Virus record (IMG/VR): IMGVR_UViG_3300030098_002181
Coordinates: 1 to 23,511 of that record
Reading direction: 5' to 3' (one strand)
Source: a virus
Length of the DNA: 23,511 nucleotides
Shown: piece after piece, positions 14,238-20,030 of the stretch
Layout of the letters: every line of letters begins with the position of its first letter
Position numbering within the stretch: position 1 is the stretch's first letter
Program-made: the position numbers and the translations under genes
The notes under the pieces: generated by a model
What the model saw: only the letters and a program-made list of their open reading frames with translations
Told to the model about the DNA's origin: nothing
Databases searched by the model: none

Positions 14238-14746
14238 TATTCGATTTCGATAGAACTTGTTATTGAACCTGTTACACTTGTTCCCGCCGCGCCGGGGCTT
14301 AATGTTATAGTTCCGCCTGCTACTGAAGTGATTCCTATTGATTGCCCTGTATTAGACCCGCCTGAATATGTGATTGTGTCGCCTGTTACTGGTAAAGAAG
14401 AGACAATTCCAGAAGAAACGCTTGCCGTTGTAGTTACCGCATCCCCTTGAATAAATGATTCTGAAAAACTTGTTGCGGCGCCCGCTGTGGTTTGAGTATA
14501 AGACCCTGTTCCGTGTGTTGCGGCCACGCCTGTTAATACTGAACTGTTATCTAGTGCGGGCGAATCAAGATGCCCCATTGTTCCCGCTGTAATCCCTGTC
14601 GAACTCATCGAATAGGTTGAGCCGATTCGTTTTGCCTGCGAATAGCTACCATCAACCACGCCTTGCGCTGATGCCGTAATTTTGTGGATATAGCCCGCTT
14701 GCAGAGGCAAAGGAAGCAAAAATAAAATAGAAAGTAATTTTTTCAT
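14237..14746 (-). CDS. Exported Thr/Ser/Gly-rich protein, 169 aa
   Basis: Residues 1-17 (MKKLLSILFLLPLPLQA) are a clear Sec signal peptide. The mature part is almost free of charged residues and consists of Ser/Thr/Gly strand-like repeats; at about residues 87-100 it has TTAGAATSFSESFIQGD, the block shared with the 145-aa neighbour, and it ends in a strand run (GTSVTGSITSSIEIE). This composition fits a secreted or surface beta-fibrous or outer-membrane-associated protein. It is coupled to the membrane protein upstream (ATGA overlap) and the exported protein downstream. Confidence 0.75.
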   Translation of the reverse strand: MKKLLSILFLLPLPLQAGYIHKITASAQGVVDGSYSQAKRIGSTYSMSSTGITAGTMGHLDSPALDNSSVLTGVAATHGTGSYTQTTAGAATSFSESFIQGDAVTTTASVSSGIVSSLPVTGDTITYSGGSNTGQSIGITSVAGGTITLSPGAAGTSVTGSITSSIEIE

Positions 14747-15015
14747 TTGATACCTACTTTCGAGTTTTTGTTGTCTACTATATCTACTTTACCTTTTAAC
14801 TTTTTTTTGTCATTATTCTTACTTTTCAGGTCAACTCCAAATTGCGTAAGGACGCCCGAAAGCAAGCCTGCGGCAAAGGTGGTATCAATTTGTCTTACAG
14901 GGTTCGGGTTATAGTATGACCAAGAAATAACCGCCAAAGACCACCCAAGAACGACAAGTTGAACGAAAGTTGCAACAATATTCGGCCTTTGTTTTTCTTC
15001 TTCTAGTTCTTCCAT
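14743..15015 (-). CDS. Two-span membrane protein, holin-like, heading the exported-protein operon
   Basis: A 90-aa protein: acidic N-terminus (MEELEEEKQRPN), first hydrophobic span (about 12-35, VATFVQLVVLGWSLAVISWS), short loop (NPNPVRQIDT), second weakly hydrophobic span (about 46-64, FAAGLLSGVLTQFGVDL) and a strongly basic C-terminus (KSKNNDKKKLKGKVDIV). Two spans with charged ends fit a class II holin, but no endolysin gene lies in the window and its neighbours encode exported proteins, so a helper or anchor for those products is equally possible. The start lies 12 bases from the divergent palindrome at 15027-15044. Confidence 0.65.
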   Translation of the reverse strand: MEELEEEKQRPNIVATFVQLVVLGWSLAVISWSYYNPNPVRQIDTTFAAGLLSGVLTQFGVDLKSKNNDKKKLKGKVDIVDNKNSKVGIK

Positions 15016-15026
15016 AAAACGGCCTT

Positions 15027-15044
15027 TTTGCTAAAACTAGCAAA
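15027..15044. promoter_or_regulatory. Palindrome in the divergent control region
   Basis: TTTGCTA, loop AAAC, TAGCAAA: a perfect 7-bp inverted repeat between the minus-strand exported-protein operon (start 15015) and the plus-strand 53-aa gene (start 15079). It may be an operator for a dimeric regulator of both transcripts, or a hairpin in the leader of the minus-strand mRNA ending 11 bases before its ATG. Confidence 0.4.
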
Positions 15045-15078
15045 CTTGTCTAGAGTTGGGAAGAATATATTACAAAAA

Positions 15079-15240
15079 ATGATTCGATTTATCAAGCCAA
15101 TACTGAAGTTCTTCGTCAAATCCAATGCGGTAAAATCTCTTGTCGTTGGATTGCTTGAGGACTACAGCAAGTCCACAGAAACGGACATTGATGACGAAAT
15201 AGTTAAGTTAGTTAAAGAAAAGTTGTGGCCTGTAACATAA
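15079..15240 (+). CDS. Small amphipathic protein, 53 aa
   Basis: Starts at ATG 15079; an in-frame TTG at 15028 would put the start codon inside the palindrome and is less likely. The product has a hydrophobic/basic N-terminal helix (IRFIKPILKFFVKSNAVKSL), then an acidic middle (EDYSKSTETDIDDEIV) and a helical end (KLVKEKLWPVT). The N-terminal helix would suit surface binding to a membrane. It resembles small proteins I recall from marine phages, without a known role. It is transcribed away from the exported-protein operon and is followed by two hairpins. Confidence 0.55.
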   Translation: MIRFIKPILKFFVKSNAVKSLVVGLLEDYSKSTETDIDDEIVKLVKEKLWPVT

Positions 15241-15260
15241 CTTTAAGTTATGGTTGGCGT

Positions 15261-15284
15261 AAGGGATTCGGTGGTTAGTCCCTT
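15261..15284. other. Hairpin 1 in the 15241-15351 gap
   Basis: AAGGGA pairs with TCCCTT (6 bp, extendable by a G-T and a T-A pair) around an 8-12 base loop. It lies just after the stop of the 53-aa gene, about 10 bases before the second, stronger hairpin. Confidence 0.4.
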
Positions 15285-15292
15285 CTCTGCAA

Positions 15293-15328
15293 AAAATGGG
15301 CTAACAGTCCCCAATGTTAGCCTATTTT
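15293..15328. terminator. Bidirectional rho-independent terminator
   Basis: GGCTAACA pairs perfectly with TGTTAGCC around GTCCCCAA, and the stem extends outward through one G-T pair into an A run on the left (15291-15296) and a TATTTT on the right (15323-15328), giving about 14 bp. Read on the plus strand it ends the 53-aa gene transcript; read on the minus strand the T run after the stem (complement of 15291-15296) would stop the long early operon arriving from 23503-15596 before it enters the exported-protein operon. The Shine-Dalgarno site of the next plus-strand gene begins 7 bases later, so that gene must depend on read-through or on its own start signal. Confidence 0.65.
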
Positions 15329-15351
15329 CAATATAAGGAGGTCATGTTGCT

Positions 15352-15624
15352 ATGGCTTGGGATGATTGGCTTACCATAACAGAAACGCTTGAAGATCAAC
15401 TTTATCTTGAGATTCAAGCGCGGATGTTGGCCGAGATAACTGACTTCGATTATTTACTTGATATAGCTGTAAATTATCAGCGGCAAAATTGGCAAAAAGA
15501 CGAGATCATCAAAAATTGCATTGCAAAAATTGGCGATCTCGAAACAGAAATAATAAAGATTAGTCTTAAAAAAGAAAAAGATAATAATTCAAGAATTAAA
15601 AAGGAATATCATCGCCCGCTGTAG
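15352..15624 (+). CDS. Helical acidic protein with a strong RBS, 90 aa
   Basis: A full consensus Shine-Dalgarno AAGGAGGT (15335-15342) stands nine bases before the ATG, the best ribosome-binding site in the window. The protein begins MAWDDWLTITETLEDQLYLE and is helical throughout, with a coiled-coil-like C-terminal half (DEIIKNCIAKIGDLETEIIK) and a basic tail (KKEYHRPL). It runs against the early operon and overlaps the end of the SSB-like gene by 29 bases. Strong translation plus isolation suggests separate control. Function not recognised. Confidence 0.65.
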   Translation: MAWDDWLTITETLEDQLYLEIQARMLAEITDFDYLLDIAVNYQRQNWQKDEIIKNCIAKIGDLETEIIKISLKKEKDNNSRIKKEYHRPL

Positions 15625-15919
15625 GCTCAATAAAGTTTAAATTTATATTTCCAAATAGTCCATATTTGCCTTCTTTGGCTTTTGCGTTGATGTAGATACC
15701 ATCAACTTCGACTTCTTCTTTCTTTGAATAATCCCAAACTTTCCCTTTCTTTTGTTTGGTATCAACCATTTTCATAACTTCTTCACAGAAGGCGGGAACA
15801 GATTCAGAAGGAATAAACATAGAAAATTTTTGTGGAAATCTATCTTGATCTTCATATTCGTTTTCACTTGTTGAAAACTTGATTGGATAAGGCATCGCGG
15901 CTTTAAATGATTCAGGCAT
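15596..15919 (-). CDS. Probable single-stranded DNA-binding protein
   Basis: A 107-aa protein with strand-rich segments (AMPYPIKFSTSENEY, EVEVDGIYINAKAKEGKYGL) and the acidic tip PTAGDDIPF at the very C-terminus. A D-D-I-P-F end is the hallmark of SSB proteins, used to recruit partner proteins. Its size suits a single OB fold. It is the most downstream gene of the recombination block (annealing protein, resolvase and exonuclease are upstream in the operon). The start overlaps the upstream gene by eight bases. The OB fold itself is inferred. Confidence 0.65.
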   Translation of the reverse strand: MPESFKAAMPYPIKFSTSENEYEDQDRFPQKFSMFIPSESVPAFCEEVMKMVDTKQKKGKVWDYSKKEEVEVDGIYINAKAKEGKYGLFGNINLNFIEPTAGDDIPF

Positions 15920-16118
15920 GATTAAAAAAATTTGTTAAAAGTTGATCGAATAATTGTGTAAGCGAAATTTTGTTTTCCGCGCAGTATTTACGAATTAGGG
16001 TGGCTTGCGAATCATCGGTTCTGAAATAAAATTTGTTGCGGTTGTAATAAGAATTGCGGCGAGATCGAAGTTGCGCGATGACTTCTTCGCCTGATTTTGT
16101 GGCCTGTTCTTCGGTCAT
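15912..16118 (-). CDS. Ribbon-helix-helix-like small protein, 68 aa
   Basis: The C-terminal part (about 28-66) reads KFYFRTDDSQATLIRKYCAE and then 'NKISLTQLFDQLLTNFF', the strand-helix-helix layout of RHH/CopG DNA-binding proteins; the N-terminus is basic (QLRSRRNSYYNRNK). Such proteins act as dimers on short repeated operator sites. It is coupled on both sides, between the annealing protein and the SSB-like gene. A DNA-binding regulator or recombination accessory protein is plausible. Confidence 0.5.
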   Translation of the reverse strand: MTEEQATKSGEEVIAQLRSRRNSYYNRNKFYFRTDDSQATLIRKYCAENKISLTQLFDQLLTNFFNHA

Positions 16119-16819
16119 TAATCATCTTTATACTTTTCAACAGCTTGGCGCAAAAATCTGCCGTGTTCAGATAATGTAATATTTTCAGGACGTACTTGTT
16201 TTACTTTTAATTTAAAATGTTCTTTAAACTCTTTCAAGATTTGTTCCTGATGGCCTGATTCGCGAATATCCTGACAGATTAAATCTTTTGCTTCAGGATT
16301 AATTGCTTTTGGTATTAAATAATCTTTATCGGGTTCTTGATTCGGTTTTGTCGGTGTTCTTACAACATCGTTATTTTCAGGCGGTTCTTCTTTTGGTTGG
16401 TCAAGGTCTTTAACTTCAACATCAGCCCAAAGTTCGTAAGCATCGCCAAAGGAGTAACAAGCGCAGGCGCACAAATGACGGCGTTGTGAATTTTGAATGT
16501 GATTTGCGCTTATGTCTTTGTAATCAATAGCTTTATTAAAATTATCTGTTATTGCGTAAGGAAATAAAGGAAGTTTGACCCCTGAAATGACATTTACAAA
16601 GCATCCCATCAAATAACCTGTATTATCAGGAGCCATCCAAACAAGTTGCCCGTTTGGGTCAGGTTCCAAAGCAAAGAACCAATTTGGCGCTTCTTCTCTA
16701 ATTCTTTGCGCTGTTTTAGCCCAAGCGCTATATGTAAAACGCCCTTTTTTGTAAAGATCGCCTGTCGTTATCAGGCCGCCCAGATTTGGGATTTCGATTG
16801 GTTTTGTTTGGTTTTCCAT
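16118..16819 (-). CDS. Single-strand annealing protein, Sak/DUF1071-like
   Basis: A 233-aa protein. Residues about 28-135 match the pattern of Sak-type (DUF1071) annealing proteins: an opening aromatic-rich helix FTYSAWAKTAQRIREEAPNW, the strand region with 'GYLMGCFVNVISGVKLPLFPYAI', and the signature HIQNSQRRHLCACACYSFGD followed by AYELWADVE, comparable to the family's 'D-V-N-K-x-I-Q-R-A-x-T-K-A-x-A-x-x-G-L-G-L-Y'. About 137-170 is an acidic Pro/Asn-rich linker, and the C-terminal ~60 residues are charged and helical. Sak proteins have a RAD52-like fold and anneal single strands for phage recombination. The exonuclease, SSB-like and RusA genes next to it fit this role. There is no visible Shine-Dalgarno site, and a structured element lies in the leader. 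Confidence 0.68.
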   Translation of the reverse strand: MENQTKPIEIPNLGGLITTGDLYKKGRFTYSAWAKTAQRIREEAPNWFFALEPDPNGQLVWMAPDNTGYLMGCFVNVISGVKLPLFPYAITDNFNKAIDYKDISANHIQNSQRRHLCACACYSFGDAYELWADVEVKDLDQPKEEPPENNDVVRTPTKPNQEPDKDYLIPKAINPEAKDLICQDIRESGHQEQILKEFKEHFKLKVKQVRPENITLSEHGRFLRQAVEKYKDD

Positions 16820-16839
16820 AATTCAAGAATAATTTTTAA

Positions 16840-16904
16840 GAAGCGTCAGCCCTGAACTCACTACCCATACGTTGGTATGGAGGTTTACAGGTAAGTGACG
16901 CTTC
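16840..16904 (-). ncRNA. Structured 65-base element in the leader of the annealing-protein gene
   Basis: The 122-base gap 16820-16941 holds a perfect 9-bp outer stem (GAAGCGTCA at 16840-16848 with TGACGCTTC at 16896-16904), an inner pairing CCTG (16851-16854) with CAGG (16888-16891), and an apical hairpin CCATAC-GTTG-GTATGG (16865-16880). An alternative pairing CACTAC (16859-16864) with GTAAGTG (16891-16897) would break the outer stem, so two exclusive states are possible. On the minus strand the outer stem closes 20 bases before the ATG of the annealing-protein gene. A second small hairpin (GTCAG/CTGAC, 16908-16924) lies beside it. It matches no RNA family I know; a regulatory leader is inferred. 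Confidence 0.5.
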
Positions 16905-16941
16905 AATGTCAGCAAGCAACTGACTCTTTTAGTCTACCAAT

Positions 16942-17400
16942 TTATTCAGGTTTGTCAAAAGTTTTTATATTAATGTTTGCGCCAATATGTTCAAATCGTT
17001 TTGCATAGCGTTTTAACGCCTGCAAACAAACAACAAGAGAATCATCTGCAAGTACAGTTCCGCCAGATGTTACAGAAAGGGCATCAAGCGTACTACGGGT
17101 CAGCTTGTCAACGTCTCCTGTTGTTTTGCTAGTGCAGAAAAAAGGCGCATTATTTTTTAAAATTTCTGCATTTTTTCCAGTTCCAAAATGGCTCTTAGGG
17201 CGCGGCATTATAAATTCAATAGAAACTTGCACGGGTTCGTTGAACGGATTTCCTGCAAACGCTTCAAGCGCCGCGTGAATAATATCCTGACGCCAAGGCT
17301 TGACCCTTTTGCTTGATTCCATCAATCCGCCGTATCTTGTCAAAGTTTTTGAACCCTGCGGCGCGGGCAAACCTACAACACGAAATTCAAGTTCTTGCAT
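16942..17400 (-). CDS. rusA: RusA-family Holliday junction resolvase
   Basis: A 152-aa protein from the ATG at 17400; a start 36 bases earlier would overlap the upstream gene by 50 bases instead of 14 and adds residues outside the family. It starts with the RusA strand LEFRVVGLPAPQGSKTLTR, has the basic segment KRVKPWRQDI, and the catalytic region TTGDVDKLTRSTLDAL (about 93-108), with Asp96, Asp98 and Asp106 in the expected spacing and Asp119/Asp120 in 'VLADDSLV' as further metal ligands. RusA resolves Holliday junctions made during recombination and replication. All key acidic residues are present, so it should be active. It sits between the annealing protein and the exonuclease. Confidence 0.9.
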   Translation of the reverse strand: MQELEFRVVGLPAPQGSKTLTRYGGLMESSKRVKPWRQDIIHAALEAFAGNPFNEPVQVSIEFIMPRPKSHFGTGKNAEILKNNAPFFCTSKTTGDVDKLTRSTLDALSVTSGGTVLADDSLVVCLQALKRYAKRFEHIGANINIKTFDKPE

Positions 17401-17749
17401 CTTCCCAACACCTATAATCGCAAAGCATTTTTGCAAGTGCAGTTAGCGCCGATAAATCATAACTAGCTAAATAAATATGATTTCTACCTTTTTCAAATGG
17501 CTCACAATTTACTAAAACTTCATCTTCTGGATAATCGTTATAACCCCAAAAATTACCCATCGCTAAATGAATTGGAGTATTTACAAGGGCAGTTTTTATT
17601 GTTTCAGCACCAATTTCACTTAATTCAAGTTCATAAGGGATCGGAACACCATCAAGGCCATCGAATACCATTAGATACTTTTTTAAATCTTCATCAAACC
17701 AAATTTCATGTTTTGGAAATTCTGGTTTTGTTTTCATTGTTTTTTTCAT
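17387..17749 (-). CDS. Unknown acidic protein between exonuclease and RusA, 120 aa
   Basis: A 120-aa protein (MKKTMKTKPEFPKHEIWFDE... GVPIPYELELSEIGAETIKT... NFWGYNDYPEDEVLV... SALTALAKMLCDYRCWED). The first ATG lies directly after the exonuclease stop; a second Met at position 5 is an alternative start. It looks like a small alpha/beta domain with a Tyr/Asp/Glu-rich loop. No family recognised. Its place inside the recombination block and its overlap with rusA suggest co-expression with it. Confidence 0.6.
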   Translation of the reverse strand: MKKTMKTKPEFPKHEIWFDEDLKKYLMVFDGLDGVPIPYELELSEIGAETIKTALVNTPIHLAMGNFWGYNDYPEDEVLVNCEPFEKGRNHIYLASYDLSALTALAKMLCDYRCWEDART

Positions 17750-18373
17750 TTAAAATCCTCCTTGTTCAGAATCAAATCTTTTCCATGCCTGCGACCAAGC
17801 ATAAGCGCAATCAATTATGTTTTGATCTTCGCCAACAATACATCTATTAGGTCTTGCCCAGATTGTTTTGCATACATCAGGGATTATTTGATGATGTTCT
17901 GCAAGCGCTTCAAGATAACTTCCCATCTGCGCATCTGTTGAATAAGGTTTGGCGTACTTTTGCGATTGTGTTTTTAAATCAATCAACATAAGTTTTTGCG
18001 ATTTGTTGTCGTAGCCCAGAAGATCAAGTTGACCGCCGACAGACTTTTCAAGATCGCAAAGCATATATTCAACCGCCCACGGCTCGAAATCTTCCCATAA
18101 TTCCAAATCCATTAAAGGCTTAATCCAATCTTCATAGTCGCCCATTTCGATTTTGTCGTTGCCTAACATCCGTTGTTGCAAAGCATAATGCGCTGTTTCT
18201 CCGCGTGGTTGCCATTTATGGCGATAGCGTTCAATGTTTTCTAATTGTTCAGGGGTTTTTGTATTACAAACTTGAGTTGTCGAAAATGCAAGCTGTTCGC
18301 CTGTCGGTTCCCAAATGTATTTGTGGGTCTTTTCTATCCTTGCAATAGGTAGCGGTTCAAGTAATTTTTTCAT
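17750..18373 (-). CDS. PD-(D/E)XK exonuclease, RecB/Cas4-like
   Basis: A 207-aa protein from ATG 18373, which overlaps the stop of the upstream gene by four bases (ATGA); the earlier start at 18496 would overlap that gene by 127 bases. The motifs of the RecB-type nuclease fold are in order: 'RGETAHYALQ' with His62, Glu102 (VEYMLCDLE), 'GGQLDLLG' with Asp117, 'LMLIDLKTQ' with Asp132 and Lys134, and the Q-x-x-x-Y motif at Gln149-Tyr153 (QMGSYLEAL). No cysteine cluster for an iron-sulphur centre is seen, unlike many Cas4 proteins. It probably resects DNA ends to give single strands for the Sak-like protein. Confidence 0.82.
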   Translation of the reverse strand: MKKLLEPLPIARIEKTHKYIWEPTGEQLAFSTTQVCNTKTPEQLENIERYRHKWQPRGETAHYALQQRMLGNDKIEMGDYEDWIKPLMDLELWEDFEPWAVEYMLCDLEKSVGGQLDLLGYDNKSQKLMLIDLKTQSQKYAKPYSTDAQMGSYLEALAEHHQIIPDVCKTIWARPNRCIVGEDQNIIDCAYAWSQAWKRFDSEQGGF

Positions 18374-18723
18374 GCCACCGACATCCCGTAAGGCGTCACA
18401 AAATATATCCTTGCTGTTCGGCCACTTCGCGTAGGGCGTCTTAAAGGTTTCCCTGTTGATGAATCGAAACGATGCTGAAGGAAAGCGGGTTGACATTTTG
18501 ACAAGTCATTTAAGCGGGCTGATGCTGTTTGATGCTTCATTCCAAGTTTTTCTTCTACTTGGTCGCAAGTCAGCCCTTCTTCATAGTTTCTCACACATCG
18601 TAAGACATCAAGACACATCCCGTTTATTTTGTCTTTAATAGATTCGGCGGCATCTTTTGATGTTTCTGTTTCGTTGCTTGGAACTACGGTGTAGTTAAAA
18701 AGCGGTAAATCGTTAGTTTCCAT
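18370..18723 (-). CDS. Winged helix-turn-helix DNA-binding protein, 117 aa
   Basis: Residues about 30-110 form a winged helix: helix DKINGMCLDVLRCVRNYEEG, helix-turn-helix LTCDQVEEKLGMKHQTASAR (about 51-70), and a wing ending TRSGRTARIYFVT (about 98-110). This 'T-D-x-E-x-L-G-M-x-x-Q-T-x-S-A-R...R-T-x-S-G-R' arrangement is common in phage early regions. The first 30 residues are a flexible acidic tail. The role may be regulation or replication; it is coupled to the exonuclease. Confidence 0.7.
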   Translation of the reverse strand: METNDLPLFNYTVVPSNETETSKDAAESIKDKINGMCLDVLRCVRNYEEGLTCDQVEEKLGMKHQTASARLNDLSKCQPAFLQHRFDSSTGKPLRRPTRSGRTARIYFVTPYGMSVA

Positions 18724-18820
18724 TTGTTTTTTTCGGTTTAGGTTGTTCCCAGAATTTGATAAGCAGTTCTAGTTCTGCTATACGAATTTTTGCTTTGTCG
18801 ATCTTTTCGGCTGTTTTCAT
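18713..18820 (-). CDS. 35-aa helical peptide gene
   Basis: A short ORF from ATG 18820 to TAA 18713-18715, tightly wedged: its ATG overlaps the upstream stop by four bases (ATGA) and its end overlaps the winged-helix gene start by 11. The product is one charged amphipathic helix (KTAEKIDKAKIRIAELELLI) with a basic Pro/Lys tail (QPKPKKTNGN). The coupling at both ends makes it credible despite its length. Function unknown. Confidence 0.6.
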   Translation of the reverse strand: MKTAEKIDKAKIRIAELELLIKFWEQPKPKKTNGN

Positions 18821-19086
18821 GTCGGGTAATCTTTAGGGTCGATAATTTCAACACGTTCTTCAGGTTGTTTTGATCGGGCAAGATTTCGATGTTTCACGCC
18901 CTGATAACCTTTTGGAAAAAGTGATTTTGAACTGTTGCAATCGTCCTCCACAGTTTGCCATCCGTCCGTTTTCTTGTCGAGATCGGTTAAAGTCCACATC
19001 TTGCGGTCAGGGTTTGCGGGGTTCGGCTTATGTAATCCCGCTTTTAAGGTTCTAATAACAGAACTTAAATCAGTTAATCTTTCCAT
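18817..19086 (-). CDS. Unknown basic protein, 89 aa
   Basis: An 89-aa protein (MERLTDLSSVIRTLKAGLHK, then KMWTLTDLDKKTDGWQTVED, then a basic stretch and ERVEIIDPKDYPT). It has a helical start and is rich in Lys, Asp and Pro; the N-terminal half could be a small DNA-associated helix. No family recognised. Its start shares one base with the stop of the upstream gene (TAATG), and its stop overlaps the 35-aa gene. Confidence 0.6.
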   Translation of the reverse strand: MERLTDLSSVIRTLKAGLHKPNPANPDRKMWTLTDLDKKTDGWQTVEDDCNSSKSLFPKGYQGVKHRNLARSKQPEERVEIIDPKDYPT

Positions 19087-19337
19087 TATTTTTCCTCTAT
19101 AACGAATTTTTTTAATTCATTCCCATATTTTTCTTCAACTTGATTTCTTACAATTTCTGGAATAGTTGCGTATTCAGGACATAGATTCGGCCAAAGAATA
19201 CTTTCAATACTAGAAATAGCGCAAAATTTTTTATTATCTATTTCCCAAATTACATTAAGCAATGGTTGTTCAGGATGAAAAGGACTTTTTTCGTTAAAAA
19301 ATTGTCCCGCTTCCATAAATTCTATTTCTACGTTCAT
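19086..19337 (-). CDS. Unknown acidic protein, 83 aa
   Basis: An 83-aa acidic protein with a strand-like start (MNVEIEFMEAGQF), a hydrophobic core strand (PLLNVIWEIDNKKFCAISSI) and a C-terminal helix (EIVRNQVEEKYGNELKKFVI). It is coupled at both ends (ATGA with the upstream gene, TAATG with the downstream gene). No family recognised. Confidence 0.6.
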   Translation of the reverse strand: MNVEIEFMEAGQFFNEKSPFHPEQPLLNVIWEIDNKKFCAISSIESILWPNLCPEYATIPEIVRNQVEEKYGNELKKFVIEEK

Positions 19338-19972
19338 TTTGCACCCCCTTTTGCATCGTCCTTGTATGAAAGTTCATTTACGATATTTAAATTAGGCCAG
19401 TTTTGTTCGCTTGCTTTGAATACTTTTGACGCGGGATGATTTACAACTGGTTCTTCTTTTTTAAAGAATTTCTTGTCATTAGGTTTGTAAACATCTTTGT
19501 AACCCCCGATAATCGCCATTTCTAGCGCCCTAATTTGTTCATCAAGGGTAAACGATCTCAAAGTCTTAAAAATGCGTTGCGCGACCTTTTCGCTGCAAGT
19601 TGCTTTTTTCTTATGTCTTATCGGCCACCATTCAACAATTAAATCCGCGTGTCTTTGTAAATCATCAGGAATTAATTCTTTTTTGATCTTTGCAGAAGAA
19701 AATGGGTCAATTTTTTTCTTTTCCTTATTCTTATTAATAGATTCTATATTAGAGAATTTATCTGCGCTCTCTTGTTTTTTTTGTTTTGTTTTTTCTGGCG
19801 AACTTTGTTCGCTTGATAAATTCAGGGTAACATATGGAGTCAACCCCTTTGATGCTCGAAAAAGCATATCATTGATAAAAGTAGCCATAGTCTGATGTTC
19901 TGGTTTAATTGGTTCTAAAAGCGCGACAATTTGTGGCTTGATTTGTACACGAATTGGTTTGTTTGTGGTCAT
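19334..19972 (-). CDS. RHH-headed protein, possible replication initiator or accessory, 212 aa
   Basis: Three parts are visible. Residues about 4-45 (KPIRVQIKPQIVALLEPIKP... TFINDMLFRAS) fit a ribbon-helix-helix DNA-binding domain. Residues about 52-97 are a low-complexity Lys/Glu/Ser linker. Residues about 100-165 are a helical domain (DDLQRHADLIVEWWPIRHKK... CSEKVAQRIFKTLRSFTLDE), with a tail to 212. A DNA-binding head, a linker and a helical domain resemble phage replication initiator or helicase-loader proteins, but I do not recognise the C-terminal family. Two tandem 10-bp repeats and an AT-rich stretch lie just upstream, consistent with self-regulation or origin binding. Confidence 0.55.
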   Translation of the reverse strand: MTTNKPIRVQIKPQIVALLEPIKPEHQTMATFINDMLFRASKGLTPYVTLNLSSEQSSPEKTKQKKQESADKFSNIESINKNKEKKKIDPFSSAKIKKELIPDDLQRHADLIVEWWPIRHKKKATCSEKVAQRIFKTLRSFTLDEQIRALEMAIIGGYKDVYKPNDKKFFKKEEPVVNHPASKVFKASEQNWPNLNIVNELSYKDDAKGGAK

Positions 19973-19990
19973 AATTGGTTTAATTCATCC

Positions 19991-20010
19991 ACACAATGGC
20001 ACAAAATGGC
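19991..20010. repeat. Tandem 10-bp direct repeats upstream of the RHH-headed gene
   Basis: ACACAATGGC directly followed by ACAAAATGGC (9 of 10 identical). They lie 19 bases before the ATG at 19972, and next to a TTGACA on the minus strand (20015-20020) that lacks a good -10 box. Beyond is an AT-rich stretch (20019-20060) with several ATATT/AATATT words. Tandem short direct repeats are the usual targets of RHH dimers, and with the AT-rich DNA they could also be origin iterons. Confidence 0.45.
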
Positions 20011-20030
20011 AGGGTGTCAATATTGAATAT

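Noticed and set aside
15028-15078. TTG start for the gene ending at 15240
   Set aside because: Lies in the palindrome and has no RBS; the ATG at 15079 gives a compact product with a natural N-terminal helix.
16840-16904. Match to a known RNA class (glutamine riboswitch, wcaG or manA types from cyanobacteria and cyanophages)
   Set aside because: I could not align the conserved cores of these classes to the element; only the stems are supported.
17401-17436. Earlier ATG for rusA
   Set aside because: Adds 12 residues before the family's first strand and increases overlap with the upstream gene to 50 bases.
18374-18496. Longer N-terminus of the exonuclease
   Set aside because: Would overlap the winged-helix gene by 127 bases; the extra 41 residues are an out-of-frame reading of that gene.
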